Source: Sulfopaludibacter sp035606355
GTDB lineage: Bacteria; Acidobacteriota; Terriglobia; Bryobacterales; Bryobacteraceae
Assembly (NCBI GenBank): GCA_035606355.1
Contig: DATNFO010000014.1
Coordinates: forward strand, 1-52,729
Length of the DNA stretch: 52,729 bases
Direction: 5' to 3'
The notes beneath the pieces are model-generated. The model was not told where the DNA came from. It was given only the letters and a program-made list of their open reading frames with translations, and did no database searches. The number at the start of each line of letters is the position of its first letter. The stretch's first letter is position 1. Below, one piece after another: positions 36,411-44,660 of the stretch. Both the position numbers and the translations under genes were made by a program.

Positions 36411-36497
36411 CACCTTTTACCGCTTCCTTAGGGTCGCGCTCCGTTAGCAGCATCAACCACATACGGAGCCGTGACCGTGAGGGAGCGGTAAACGGTG
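36411..36497. repeat. Palindrome a of cluster 4 (reverse sense)
   Basis: Arms are 36411-36444 and 36463-36497. The loop (TAGCAGCATCAACCACATA) is the reverse complement of the loop in clusters 3 and 5, so the module is flipped. Confidence 0.8.
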
Positions 36498-36560
36498 CCG
36501 GCGATGCGAGTGCGTTTGAATGCGGCAAAAAAGCAATTCGATATTTCTTCACAGCCCCTT

Positions 36561-36611
36561 ACAGTCACGGCTCCGTATGTACTTGATTCTGCTAACGGAG
36601 CCGCGACCGTT
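36561..36611. repeat. Palindrome b of cluster 4 (forward sense)
   Basis: ACAGTCACGGCTCCGT (36561-36576) pairs with ACGGAGCCGCGACCGT (36595-36610). The loop includes ACTTGATTCTGCT, matching clusters 5 and 6. Confidence 0.78.
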
Positions 36612-36761
36612 AGGAAGCGGTAAAAGGTGCATCGAAGGGCGGATGGATCGCGACAAGAACGGCGGCCGGATTTTTTCAAATCGCGTGAGCGAGCCGTACG
36701 CGAAACATGCCAAAAATACCCGAGCCGCAGCGATGCTTATCGCGAAGGATTCGGCGCGCCG

Positions 36762-38312
36762 CTACTTCACGCCGCCCATCATGCGAACCGTAGGCTTGAT
36801 CAGCACCGCCAGCACCAGGCAGGTAACCAGCACCACCGTCGCCACGCTCGTGAAGAGGGTCGGCAGCGGCATGGAATCGAAGAGCGCCCCGGCCTTGCCT
36901 GCCAGCCAGTTGCCCATACTGATCGAAACGAACCACAGGCCCATGATGAAGCCCGCGAGACGCTCCGGAGCCAGCTTCGTCATGGCGCTTAACCCGACCG
37001 GGCTGAGGCACAACTCACCGAGCGTTTGCAGGAAGTATGTGGTGGTCAGCCAGTAAGGCGCCACTTGCACGCCGGTCTGAGTGATCTTCGCCGCGGGGAT
37101 CAGCACCACGAACGCGAGACCCCCCAGCAGCAGGCCGAGCGTAAACTTGCTGGGACTCGATGGTTCGCGGCGCCCCATCGCCAGCCAGAGCCATGCAAAA
37201 ACGGGCGAGAGCGCAATAACGAAGATCGGCTGCACCGATTGGAACCAGCTCGAAGGGAACGGATGGCCGAAGATGACGCAGTTCGTATTCCGGTCGGCGA
37301 ACAGGTTGAGCGAAGAGCCTGCCTGTTCAAAGGCGGCCCAGAAGATCGCCGACGCAATGAACAGAACCAGAATCGCCACCGCGCGCTTCCGCTCGATTGC
37401 GCTCCAACCCTTTCCGAAAATGAGCCAGCCGAAAACGACGGCGGAGATCGCCACCAGCGCATAGCCGATGATGTCGGAAATCAGTTCGGCCGTGAAGTGA
37501 ATGGCGCCCGTAGCGCCGAGCACGCCCAGAAACCCGAAAACGCCCAACAAGGCCAAGCCGCCGATGGTCGTGTTGCGCCGCTGCCGCTGGTCTTCTTCGA
37601 TATTGCCGGAAGTGGCCGGATGCAGACCGGCGTTGCCCAGATGCTTGTAGCCGAGCACATACTGCACCAGCCCTAGGATCATGCCGAAGCCGGCCAGCGC
37701 GAAACCGAGGCGCCAGTGCTGGATGTTCGGGTCGTACGGTGGAATATGGCTGGAAACCCAGGTGCTCTGTGCGGCCCAGCCGCACGCCAGTGGCGAGAAG
37801 AACGCACCCAGATTAATGCCCATGTAGAAGATCGAGAATCCCGAATCGCGCCGCGGATCGCCGGGCGCGTACAACTGGCCCACGATGGTGCTGACGTTCG
37901 CCTTCAGCAGCCCGGTGCCGCACATGAGCAGCACCAGCCCGATGTAGAACGGCAGATCGCCGGGGGTCGCCAGGCAGAATTCCCCGGCTACGATGCAGAT
38001 GCCGCCATACATGACGGCCCGCCGCTGCCCCACCATCGTGTCCGCAAACCATCCACCCGCCAGGCAGAGGAGATACACCATCGCGGTGTAGACGCCATAA
38101 ATCGCGCCGCCCTTTTCGGTGCTATACCCCAATCCTCCGCGCGTCAACTGCGATGTCATAAAGAGCATCAGCAGTGCGCGCATCCCGTAATAACTGAACC
38201 GTTCCCACATCTCGGTGAAGAACAGCGTCGCCAGGCCGCGAGGGTGCCCAAAAAAGCTGCGATCTGTGGACGGCGCCACGGCGCGATTGCCAATGCCTGA
38301 GCTGGATGCCAT
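36762..38312 (-). CDS. POT/PTR family proton-dependent peptide transporter
   Basis: The 516-residue integral membrane protein carries the POT motif EMWERFSYYGMRALL in helix 1 and FSIFYMGINLGAFFSPL, the PTR2 signature. The family imports di- and tripeptides with protons. About 14 helices are visible. It is convergent with the permease across cluster 4. The start ATG 38312 is 34 bases from the divergent NIPSNAP start. Confidence 0.92.
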   Translation of the reverse strand: MASSSGIGNRAVAPSTDRSFFGHPRGLATLFFTEMWERFSYYGMRALLMLFMTSQLTRGGLGYSTEKGGAIYGVYTAMVYLLCLAGGWFADTMVGQRRAVMYGGICIVAGEFCLATPGDLPFYIGLVLLMCGTGLLKANVSTIVGQLYAPGDPRRDSGFSIFYMGINLGAFFSPLACGWAAQSTWVSSHIPPYDPNIQHWRLGFALAGFGMILGLVQYVLGYKHLGNAGLHPATSGNIEEDQRQRRNTTIGGLALLGVFGFLGVLGATGAIHFTAELISDIIGYALVAISAVVFGWLIFGKGWSAIERKRAVAILVLFIASAIFWAAFEQAGSSLNLFADRNTNCVIFGHPFPSSWFQSVQPIFVIALSPVFAWLWLAMGRREPSSPSKFTLGLLLGGLAFVVLIPAAKITQTGVQVAPYWLTTTYFLQTLGELCLSPVGLSAMTKLAPERLAGFIMGLWFVSISMGNWLAGKAGALFDSMPLPTLFTSVATVVLVTCLVLAVLIKPTVRMMGGVK

Positions 38313-38346
38313 AGAAACTCGTGATTCTATGTTAGAACGGGATCGA

Positions 38347-39123
38347 ATGCAAAGACGAAACTTCCTGGCGGCCGGAGCCGGCGCGGGGTTTGTGACCGCC
38401 GCCGAGGAGCAGAATACCGCGCCGGCCTATTACCATTTGCTCCATTACTATATGCGCAACGGCACGCAGCTCGAGCGCACCACGAAGTACCTCAGCGATG
38501 CATTTCTGCCTGCGGCAAAGCGTGCTGGAGTTGGGATGGCGGGGTTCTTCAGCGCCGTGATCGCACCGGCGAGCCCGTTTATTCTGTCGATTGTCAGTTA
38601 TCCGTCCCTGGCGGCATTCGAAACCGTGCAGGCGAAACTCGCTGCCGACGCCGAGTTCCAAAAGACGTCGGACGCCTATAACACGATCGGCGATCCGGCG
38701 TACGAACGCATGGAAGGAACGCTGCTGCGAGCTTTTTCCGGCATGCCCAATATCGCGCCGCCGCCGGGAGAGGCCAAGCGCGCCGCCAAAATCTTTGAAC
38801 TGCGGACGTACGAATCAAGCAACGAAAAGGCATCGAACCGCAAGAAGAAGATGTTCGAAGACGGAGAGATCGCGATCTTCAAGAAAGTGGGAATGAACCC
38901 GGTATTCTTCGGCCAGGCGACCCTGTTCGGCCAAAAACTCCCGAACATCACCTACATGCTAGCCTTCGACGATCTGGCGGCAAGAGAGAAGCTGTGGAAA
39001 GACTTCGGAGCAGATCCGGACTGGAAAAAACTAAGAGCCCAACCGGGGCTAAGCGACGCCGAAATCGTCTCCAACATATCGAATGCGATTCTGAGGCCCT
39101 TGGCGTTCTCCGGAATCCGCTAG
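38347..39123 (+). CDS. Exported NIPSNAP-family protein with Tat-like signal
   Basis: The 258-residue product begins MQRRNFLAAGAGAGFVTAA, a twin-arginine-like signal, followed by two ferredoxin-like NIPSNAP repeats. The second contains KIFELRTYESSNEKA and FFGQATLFGQKLPNITYMLA. NIPSNAP proteins are dimeric alpha/beta barrels without a defined enzymatic role. ATG 38347 is preferred over 38329 because it starts right at the signal. The gene is followed by a CACAGAGA-family repeat. Confidence 0.84.
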   Translation: MQRRNFLAAGAGAGFVTAAEEQNTAPAYYHLLHYYMRNGTQLERTTKYLSDAFLPAAKRAGVGMAGFFSAVIAPASPFILSIVSYPSLAAFETVQAKLAADAEFQKTSDAYNTIGDPAYERMEGTLLRAFSGMPNIAPPPGEAKRAAKIFELRTYESSNEKASNRKKKMFEDGEIAIFKKVGMNPVFFGQATLFGQKLPNITYMLAFDDLAAREKLWKDFGADPDWKKLRAQPGLSDAEIVSNISNAILRPLAFSGIR

Positions 39124-39237
39124 ATTGTCATTGAACCACAGAGATCAGGAGAAAGCGCAGGAGGTCACAGAGCGTCTTTTGATGTTCTCTCTGTGCCCTC
39201 GCCGATTTTCTCTGTGTCTCTGTGGCGAAACGACAAT
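39124..39237. repeat. CACAGAGA-family inverted repeat, copy iii
   Basis: Outer ATTGTC (39124-39129) and GACAAT (39232-39237) enclose GAACCACAGAGA and TCTCTGTGTCTCTGTGG arms. It begins right at the stop of the NIPSNAP gene and precedes the microcompartment operon, the only copy not between convergent genes. Confidence 0.85.
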
Positions 39238-39301
39238 GCCGCTATAAACCACTGAAATTGTGTTACGGTAGAGACTTCACAAAACCGTCCTGGGAGGAAG
39301 C

Positions 39302-39586
39302 ATGGAGGCCCTTGGCCTTATTGAAACTAAAGGTTTGATCGGCGCTATCGAAGCCGCTGACGCCATGGTGAAGACTGCCAACGTGGTGCTCACCGGTAAA
39401 GAGATCGTCGGCGCGGGACTGGTCTGCGTGACCGTTCGCGGCGATGTCGGCGCTGTCAAGGCTGCCACCGATGCCGGCGCTGCCGCGGCTCGCCGTGTGG
39501 GCGAACTGATCAGCGTCCACGTCATTCCCCGCCCGCATGAGGAAGTGGAAAAGGCCCTTCCCACGAGCGGTCTCAACAAGAAGTAA
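39302..39586 (+). CDS. BMC-domain microcompartment shell protein (hexamer type)
   Basis: The 94-residue product with one BMC domain begins EALGLIETKGLIGAIEAADA, then MVKTANVVLTGKEIVGAGLV and VHVIPRPHEEVEKALP. It resembles PduA/CcmK-type hexamers that tile the flat faces of bacterial microcompartments. A strong ribosome-binding site (GGGAGGAAGC) precedes ATG 39302. The aldehyde dehydrogenase follows after six bases. No vertex (BMC-P) or trimer gene is in the window, so the rest of the shell must be encoded elsewhere. Confidence 0.94.
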   Translation: MEALGLIETKGLIGAIEAADAMVKTANVVLTGKEIVGAGLVCVTVRGDVGAVKAATDAGAAAARRVGELISVHVIPRPHEEVEKALPTSGLNKK

Positions 39587-39592
39587 CGGCCG

Positions 39593-41311
39593 ATGCTCGC
39601 CGACAAAGATCTTCTGTCCATACAGGAGGTCCGGACCAAAGTCGATAAGGCGTTCGCAGCGTGGCAGAAGTACCGCGCCTATTCCCAGGAGCAGGTGGAT
39701 GCGATCGTCGAGCGGATGGCCGCGGCTGCGCGTGCCAACGCTCGCGTGTTAGCCGAAGAAGCCGTCGAAGAGACCGGCTACGGGAACGCCAAAGACAAAT
39801 ACATCAAGAATCTGCTCTGCTGCGACTGGCTGCCCCGCCGCATGCGCTGCATGAAGACCATCGGCGTCATCCGCGAGCTTCCGGAAGAAAAACTGGTGGA
39901 AATCGGAGTGCCTGTCGGCGTGGTCGCCGCCATCCTCCCCACCACCAACCCGACATCCACTGCCATCTACAAGGTCCTGATCTCGCTCAAGGCAGGCAAC
40001 GGAATCGTGCTCAGCCCGCACCCGCGCGCGCATCGCTGCACCTGTCACACAGCCGCGATCCTCTACCAGGCTGCCGTGGAAGCCGGCGCTCCCGAAGACA
40101 TCATTCAATGCGTGGACACGGCGACCATTGAAGGCACCAATGCGCTCATGCGCCATGAACGCACCGGCGTGATCCTTTCGACCGGCGGAGCGGGCATCGT
40201 GCGAGCCGCGTATTCCAGCGGAAAGCCGGCCTTCGGCGTCGGTCCCGGCAACGTGCCGGTGCTGCTCGATGTCTCGGCGGACCTCGAAGACGCCGTGCCG
40301 AAAATTGTCGCCGGTAAGAGCTTCGATTACGGCACCGTCTGCTCCAGCGAGCAGGCCATCGTCACCGAAAAGAGTGTCCGCGACCGCGTGATTTCGCTGC
40401 TGAAAGCCAACAAGGCGTTCATCTGCAATGAGCAGCAAAAGTCCGCGCTGGCGTCGCTGCTGGTGAGCAGCGGCTTCACCATCAATCCGAACTGCGTCGG
40501 GCAGGCGCCCACGAAACTGGCGAAAATGGCCGGTTTTGACGTGCCCGCCGATACGTCGATTCTCTGCGTGGAAGACACTGGCGTCGGCAAGAAGCATCCG
40601 CTGTCCATGGAAAAGCTGTCGCCGGTGCTCTCCCTGTACTTCGTCGATAACTTCGCCGCGGCTTTGGAGATTTGCCATGCGCTCCTGAAGTTCGGCGGCG
40701 CGGGGCACACCGCCGTGATTCACTCTCGCGATGAGAATCACATTCGCGAATACGGCCTGCGCATGCCGGCGATGCGCATTCTGGTCAATACTCCCTCGCC
40801 GCAAGGCTCCACGGGAATTACCACCAACGTGTTCCCCGCCATGACGCTCGGTTGCGGCGCCGTGGCCGGCAACATCACAGGCGACAACGTGAGTCCGCGG
40901 CATTTGATGAATACCAAGCGGATCGCGTACGTGGCGCGCCGTCCGGAGCAGGCTTTTGAAATGCCGCTCGATATCAACCAGGCTCCGCAACGTGCGGCGG
41001 CCGCGGCGGCTGCGGGGGCCGATGGTCCCGTGGATCGCAGCGCTGTGGCTTCGGCGGTCGAGCGGTTCCTGGCCTCGCGCGGCTTGGCGCAGCAACCCGC
41101 ACCCGCTGCCGCTCCCGTTTCCGGCGGACCTTCGTGCGCGTGCGAATCGAAGGCGCCCGCCGCGCCCGCGGCATCTCCCAAACAGGAGGTCACCCGCGAC
41201 ATGGTGGCTGCCATTGCCGCCGAAGTGGTGGATCGCTTCCTCTCGCAAAACGGCCGATCGTCGCCTCCGCCGAAGCCCTCCGGCAACGGTGACAGCGGCG
41301 GCTACGGGTAG
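39593..41311 (+). CDS. CoA-acylating aldehyde dehydrogenase with C-terminal encapsulation-like helices
   Basis: The 572-residue product has a catalytic domain (about 1-470) with PTTNPTSTAIYKVL, LSTGGAGIVRAAYSSGKPAF and the catalytic Cys250 in SFDYGTVCSSEQAIV. This is the form shared by AdhE-type and microcompartment acetaldehyde/propionaldehyde dehydrogenases that make acyl-CoA. The 100-residue C-terminal tail is Ala/Pro-rich. It has two short amphipathic helices, VDRSAVASAVERFLASRGLA (about 480-499) and MVAAIAAEVVDRFLSQNG (about 537-554). Such helices after a linker are typical encapsulation peptides. Two copies in one tail is unusual. It is paired with the shell gene. Confidence 0.92.
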   Translation: MLADKDLLSIQEVRTKVDKAFAAWQKYRAYSQEQVDAIVERMAAAARANARVLAEEAVEETGYGNAKDKYIKNLLCCDWLPRRMRCMKTIGVIRELPEEKLVEIGVPVGVVAAILPTTNPTSTAIYKVLISLKAGNGIVLSPHPRAHRCTCHTAAILYQAAVEAGAPEDIIQCVDTATIEGTNALMRHERTGVILSTGGAGIVRAAYSSGKPAFGVGPGNVPVLLDVSADLEDAVPKIVAGKSFDYGTVCSSEQAIVTEKSVRDRVISLLKANKAFICNEQQKSALASLLVSSGFTINPNCVGQAPTKLAKMAGFDVPADTSILCVEDTGVGKKHPLSMEKLSPVLSLYFVDNFAAALEICHALLKFGGAGHTAVIHSRDENHIREYGLRMPAMRILVNTPSPQGSTGITTNVFPAMTLGCGAVAGNITGDNVSPRHLMNTKRIAYVARRPEQAFEMPLDINQAPQRAAAAAAAGADGPVDRSAVASAVERFLASRGLAQQPAPAAAPVSGGPSCACESKAPAAPAASPKQEVTRDMVAAIAAEVVDRFLSQNGRSSPPPKPSGNGDSGGYG

Positions 41312-41367
41312 GGCGGCCGGAACAGCGCTCTGATATTCTATTCTTGCCTCACGGCGAAGGACGATCC

Positions 41368-41862
41368 GTGGATCTGAATCTCGACAGTCTAAAACGCGAC
41401 ATCATGGCTTACCTCGATACTTCCGAGTTTGCCGTGTTTCACAGTAGCCCCGGCGGCCTGGAAGGACTTCCGCTCATCTTATGGGATTCGGAGCGCCAGC
41501 CCGATTACCGCGTCTTCCTGAGTGTCGCCAATCAGTTGAACGTCAAGCTCGTCCTGTTTGCCAGCCGTGAGTTCGATCTGGAAGAGATTCAGGAGCTCCA
41601 AAGCGAAATCGAAGAGATGGAACTCGATCGCGAAGATCGCCGCGACTACGACACACGGCTGCGCGAAGCTCGCCAGCACACCGGCGTGACTTGCGACATC
41701 GAGATTGCCTTCGAATACGGCGGACGGCACTACGTCTATGAAGTGCAGCCGGACTGGTATGAAGAGTTCCTGACCCTCCAGGACGAAATCATGGGCCTCA
41801 TTGCCGTGGAAGGTGGCTCGGGCGAAGATGACTCCCTCGGCGGCTACTTCTCCAAAAACTAG
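41368..41862 (+). CDS. Acidic protein of unknown function
   Basis: The 164-residue product is strongly acidic, with a charged helical stretch around 65-95 (LEEIQELQSEIEEMELDRED). It has no signal or membrane segment. GTG 41368 is chosen because AAGGA lies about eight bases before it. A TTG at 41344 would add eight residues. It sits between the microcompartment pair and recJ and overlaps the recJ start by 35 bases. No family is recognised. Confidence 0.75.
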   Translation: MDLNLDSLKRDIMAYLDTSEFAVFHSSPGGLEGLPLILWDSERQPDYRVFLSVANQLNVKLVLFASREFDLEEIQELQSEIEEMELDREDRRDYDTRLREARQHTGVTCDIEIAFEYGGRHYVYEVQPDWYEEFLTLQDEIMGLIAVEGGSGEDDSLGGYFSKN

Positions 41863-43579
41863 CGCGGACTCGCCCCGCAGCCGCTGTCTGCTTCCCCAGT
41901 GCGATCCGCAGTCGATTGCCGCACTCGGCCAGGCTTTGGGCATCGGTGTTCCCGCGGCCGCCGTGCTTTGCCACCGCGGGTTGGCCGATGCGGTCGCCGC
42001 GAAGCGCTTTCTCGCTCCCTCGCTCGCAGACCTGCACGACCCGTTGCTGATGCTCGATATGGCGCCGGCCGTCGAGCGGCTTCTGGCAGCCATACGGGCT
42101 TCCGAAAAAATCCTCCTGTACGGCGATTACGATGTGGACGGCACCACCAGCGTCGTGATCCTTTCGAAGATCATTGAGCTTGCCGGCGGCGTCTCGTCGT
42201 GGCACGTGCCGCACCGGCTGAAGGACGGCTACGGCATGCGGCCGGAGGTGGTGGAACAGGCTGCGGCCGAAGGCGTCAAGCTCATCGTCAGTGTGGATAC
42301 TGGCATCCGCGCGGGCGAAGTCGTGCGGCGCGCCGCGGAGTTGGGCATCGATGTCATCGTCACGGACCATCACTTGCCGGACACCGAATTGCCGCCCGCC
42401 CTCGCGGTGCTGAATCCGAATCGTCCGGACTGTCCGTACCCGGAAAAGAATCTGTGCGGCGCGGGCGTGGCGTTCAAGCTGATGCAGGCCCTGCTATCGC
42501 GGCTCGAATGGCCGGAACCGAAGCAGCGCCGCGTCGAAGAATCGTTCCTCAAGATGGCGGCCATCGCGACCATTGCCGACGTTGTGCCGCTTCGCGACGA
42601 GAACCGCATCATCGTCAAGCACGGGCTCGACGGCTTGAACTCGGTTCGCAATCCCGGGCTGCGGGCGCTGCTCGACGTCGCCGGCTTCACGGGCGGCCTC
42701 GTCCCCGACGCGCGTCAGGTGGCGTTCCAGATTGCGCCGCGAATCAACGCCGCCGGGCGCATGGACACGGCGGCCGCGGTGATCGAAATGTTTCTCACGG
42801 GCGACGCCGAACGCGCCCGCGAACTCGCAAAGCACCTGCACGATCAGAACTCGGATCGTCAGCAGGTGGAGGCGGATATCCGCGAGCTCTGCGAGGCTCT
42901 TCCCGTGGATGAGGCCGCGGCCGCATTCGTGTATTACTCCGAGGAGTGGCATCGCGGCGTGCTCGGGATCGTAGCCAGCCGGCTGGTCGAGCGGCTGCAC
43001 CGCCCGGTGTTTGTGCTCGGCCGCAATGAAGAGGATGGGCAGGCGCAAGGGTCGGGCCGCAGCATCCCGGCGTTTCATCTGCTCGAAGCCTTGGAGTCGA
43101 TGCCCGAGCTGTTCGTCAAGTTCGGCGGCCACGCGCATGCGGCGGGTGTCACGTTGAAGCCAGCGAACATCGAGGAATTCAGGCGGCGGTTGAACGAGTT
43201 TGCGGCATCGCGACTGACCCCGGAAGACTTCCTGAGGCGCATAGAGATCGACGCGGTAATTCAGTTGCGAGACCTGAACGAAGAGACGACGGAGGAGTTG
43301 TTCCGGCTCGCGCCATTCGGTCACGGAAACCCCGCGCCGATGCTCGCCGCCTTGGCCGTGGAGGTCGCGCACGTAGCGCCGCTGAAGGATAAGCATCTGC
43401 GCGTGACCGTGCGCCAAAACGGTCGAGCGCTGACGCTCAAAGCGTGGAACTTCGCCGAACGCGCCGCCGAACTAGCAGTCGGCCGACAAGTGGACGTAGC
43501 GTTTCAAGTGGAGCCCGACGCCTACTCCGCCGCCCGAGGCTACCCGCCCTGGTGCGCAGTCCTGAAAGATGTAAGGTAG
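41828..43579 (+). CDS. recJ: Single-stranded-DNA-specific exonuclease RecJ
   Basis: The 583-residue DHH-family 5'-3' exonuclease has metal motifs LYGDYDVDGTTSVVI (DHH region), VTDHHLP and SVDTGIRAG. The DHHA1 domain carries FGGHAHAAGVTLKP, and an OB fold forms the C-terminus. It acts in recombination and mismatch repair. ATG 41828 is taken, overlapping the previous gene. TTG 41801 is possible. Its stop lies at the edge of a strong hairpin shared with the convergent gene. Confidence 0.94.
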   Translation: MTPSAATSPKTSADSPRSRCLLPQCDPQSIAALGQALGIGVPAAAVLCHRGLADAVAAKRFLAPSLADLHDPLLMLDMAPAVERLLAAIRASEKILLYGDYDVDGTTSVVILSKIIELAGGVSSWHVPHRLKDGYGMRPEVVEQAAAEGVKLIVSVDTGIRAGEVVRRAAELGIDVIVTDHHLPDTELPPALAVLNPNRPDCPYPEKNLCGAGVAFKLMQALLSRLEWPEPKQRRVEESFLKMAAIATIADVVPLRDENRIIVKHGLDGLNSVRNPGLRALLDVAGFTGGLVPDARQVAFQIAPRINAAGRMDTAAAVIEMFLTGDAERARELAKHLHDQNSDRQQVEADIRELCEALPVDEAAAAFVYYSEEWHRGVLGIVASRLVERLHRPVFVLGRNEEDGQAQGSGRSIPAFHLLEALESMPELFVKFGGHAHAAGVTLKPANIEEFRRRLNEFAASRLTPEDFLRRIEIDAVIQLRDLNEETTEELFRLAPFGHGNPAPMLAALAVEVAHVAPLKDKHLRVTVRQNGRALTLKAWNFAERAAELAVGRQVDVAFQVEPDAYSAARGYPPWCAVLKDVR

Positions 43580-43602
43580 GTACCGGCCTCCCGGCCGGTA
43601 CC
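43579..43602. terminator. Hairpin between convergent recJ and membrane-protein genes
   Basis: GGTACCGGCC (43579-43588) and GGCCGGTACC (43593-43602) form a perfect 10-bp stem with a four-base loop. A second short hairpin (GCGCGAAGCGC) follows about 43606-43616. There is no T-run, so the mechanism is unsure, but the location fits a bidirectional terminator. Confidence 0.6.
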
Positions 43603-43623
43603 AGCCGCGCGAAGCGCGACCGC

Positions 43624-44649
43624 CTACCCCATCAACAAAGCCGCCCGAAGCCCGGGATCGTGCCGCACCCGCCAGATCCGGCTATCCAAATAATAGTGCG
43701 TCAGCCCAAACCCACAGAACAAACCGAACGCGAGGTCCGAAACTTTCCCCAACTCAAATCCCGGCACCCGGTACAGCAAACTAAAAGCCAGCCCCAGCCC
43801 CGCATACACCAGCAAACTCCGGCTGACCGCGACCGGAATCCGCCCATGACTCTCCGCCCCCGTCCCCGCATACCGATTCCGATTGTGGAACCACACAATC
43901 GCGTGATACTGCAGGTTGTGCACGATCGTCACCGTAGGCACCGCCGCCTGCCAGCTCATGTACGCGAATGTGAGCCAGTGCAGCGGAACGACGGCTCCGA
44001 GAAGCAGGACCTTCGGCACATTCAGCGGTTCGGGACGCGTCACCTGGCGCACGATCCAGACCAGCAGGATCGCCGCACTGAGCCCCAAAACCGGCCATTC
44101 CAGTGCAGGGAAGGAGAACGGGATTCCGAGTTCGTCAGGGTGGCGGACGAAGAAACGCAGAAACGCGGGAGCGATGGTCATCACCCCCAGAAACACCCGA
44201 TCCAGCCGGTTATCGAACGCCGCCAGATCGCGATTCTTCACCTTGTACAGCACCATGAACCCGTAGTGCTGCCGGACCACGTGATAGTACGCCCATACGC
44301 CGACCAGCAGATACAGCCAGCCCTTCAGCCCGGCCAGCACCATGGCAGGACCCAGCGCGAAGAAGAAGAGCAAGCTACCGTATAACAGCTTCCGTTGACG
44401 CGCCCGCGCCTCGCGATCGAAGAACGTCCGCGACGCCGTGGCGAAAATGTGCGTACCGTCGAAGCACACGCTCCACACCCACCACAAATAGCCGATGGGC
44501 ACATGCATCGCCGCATACAGCAGCAGGTATACATACCCCGCCCCGGCACTGCCGATCACCAGGGAAAGATCGACGCCGCGGCCGATAATCCAGCGGCAAT
44601 TCGCGCGCGGAACAGCGTCCCGCACATCGGGAGTGGCGACGGCGGCCAT
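43624..44649 (-). CDS. His-rich multi-pass membrane protein of unknown function
   Basis: The 341-residue product has about eight hydrophobic helices. Histidines recur in or beside helices: WSVCFDGTHIFATASRTFFD, VWAYYHVVRQHYGFM, HNLQYHAIVWFHNRNRY and GLTHYYLDSRIWRVR. The pattern recalls membrane enzymes with a metal site made of histidines (desaturase, hydroxylase or Brp/Blh-like), but the spacings do not match a family I can name. It is convergent with recJ and is followed upstream by the Gfo/Idh/MocA gene at 44661, possibly in one operon. ATG 44649 fits. Confidence 0.72.
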   Translation of the reverse strand: MAAVATPDVRDAVPRANCRWIIGRGVDLSLVIGSAGAGYVYLLLYAAMHVPIGYLWWVWSVCFDGTHIFATASRTFFDREARARQRKLLYGSLLFFFALGPAMVLAGLKGWLYLLVGVWAYYHVVRQHYGFMVLYKVKNRDLAAFDNRLDRVFLGVMTIAPAFLRFFVRHPDELGIPFSFPALEWPVLGLSAAILLVWIVRQVTRPEPLNVPKVLLLGAVVPLHWLTFAYMSWQAAVPTVTIVHNLQYHAIVWFHNRNRYAGTGAESHGRIPVAVSRSLLVYAGLGLAFSLLYRVPGFELGKVSDLAFGLFCGFGLTHYYLDSRIWRVRHDPGLRAALLMG

Positions 44650-44660
44650 CGGGTGTCCGG

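Larger units (their letters stand above)
36113..36680. repeat. Dispersed repeat cluster 4: composite of two orientations
   Basis: Reading left to right: A (core 36178), an A variant (core 36258), B inverted (core 36335), B inverted (core 36411), the palindrome in reverse sense, A inverted (36485-36555), a second palindrome in forward sense, and B forward (about 36612-36680). Spacings are 80, 77 and 76 bp. A reversed B-hairpin-A module therefore appears nested among forward elements. The 670-bp gap between the convergent permease and POT genes holds only this. Open frames of 60-180 codons across it are repeat by-products. Confidence 0.9.
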
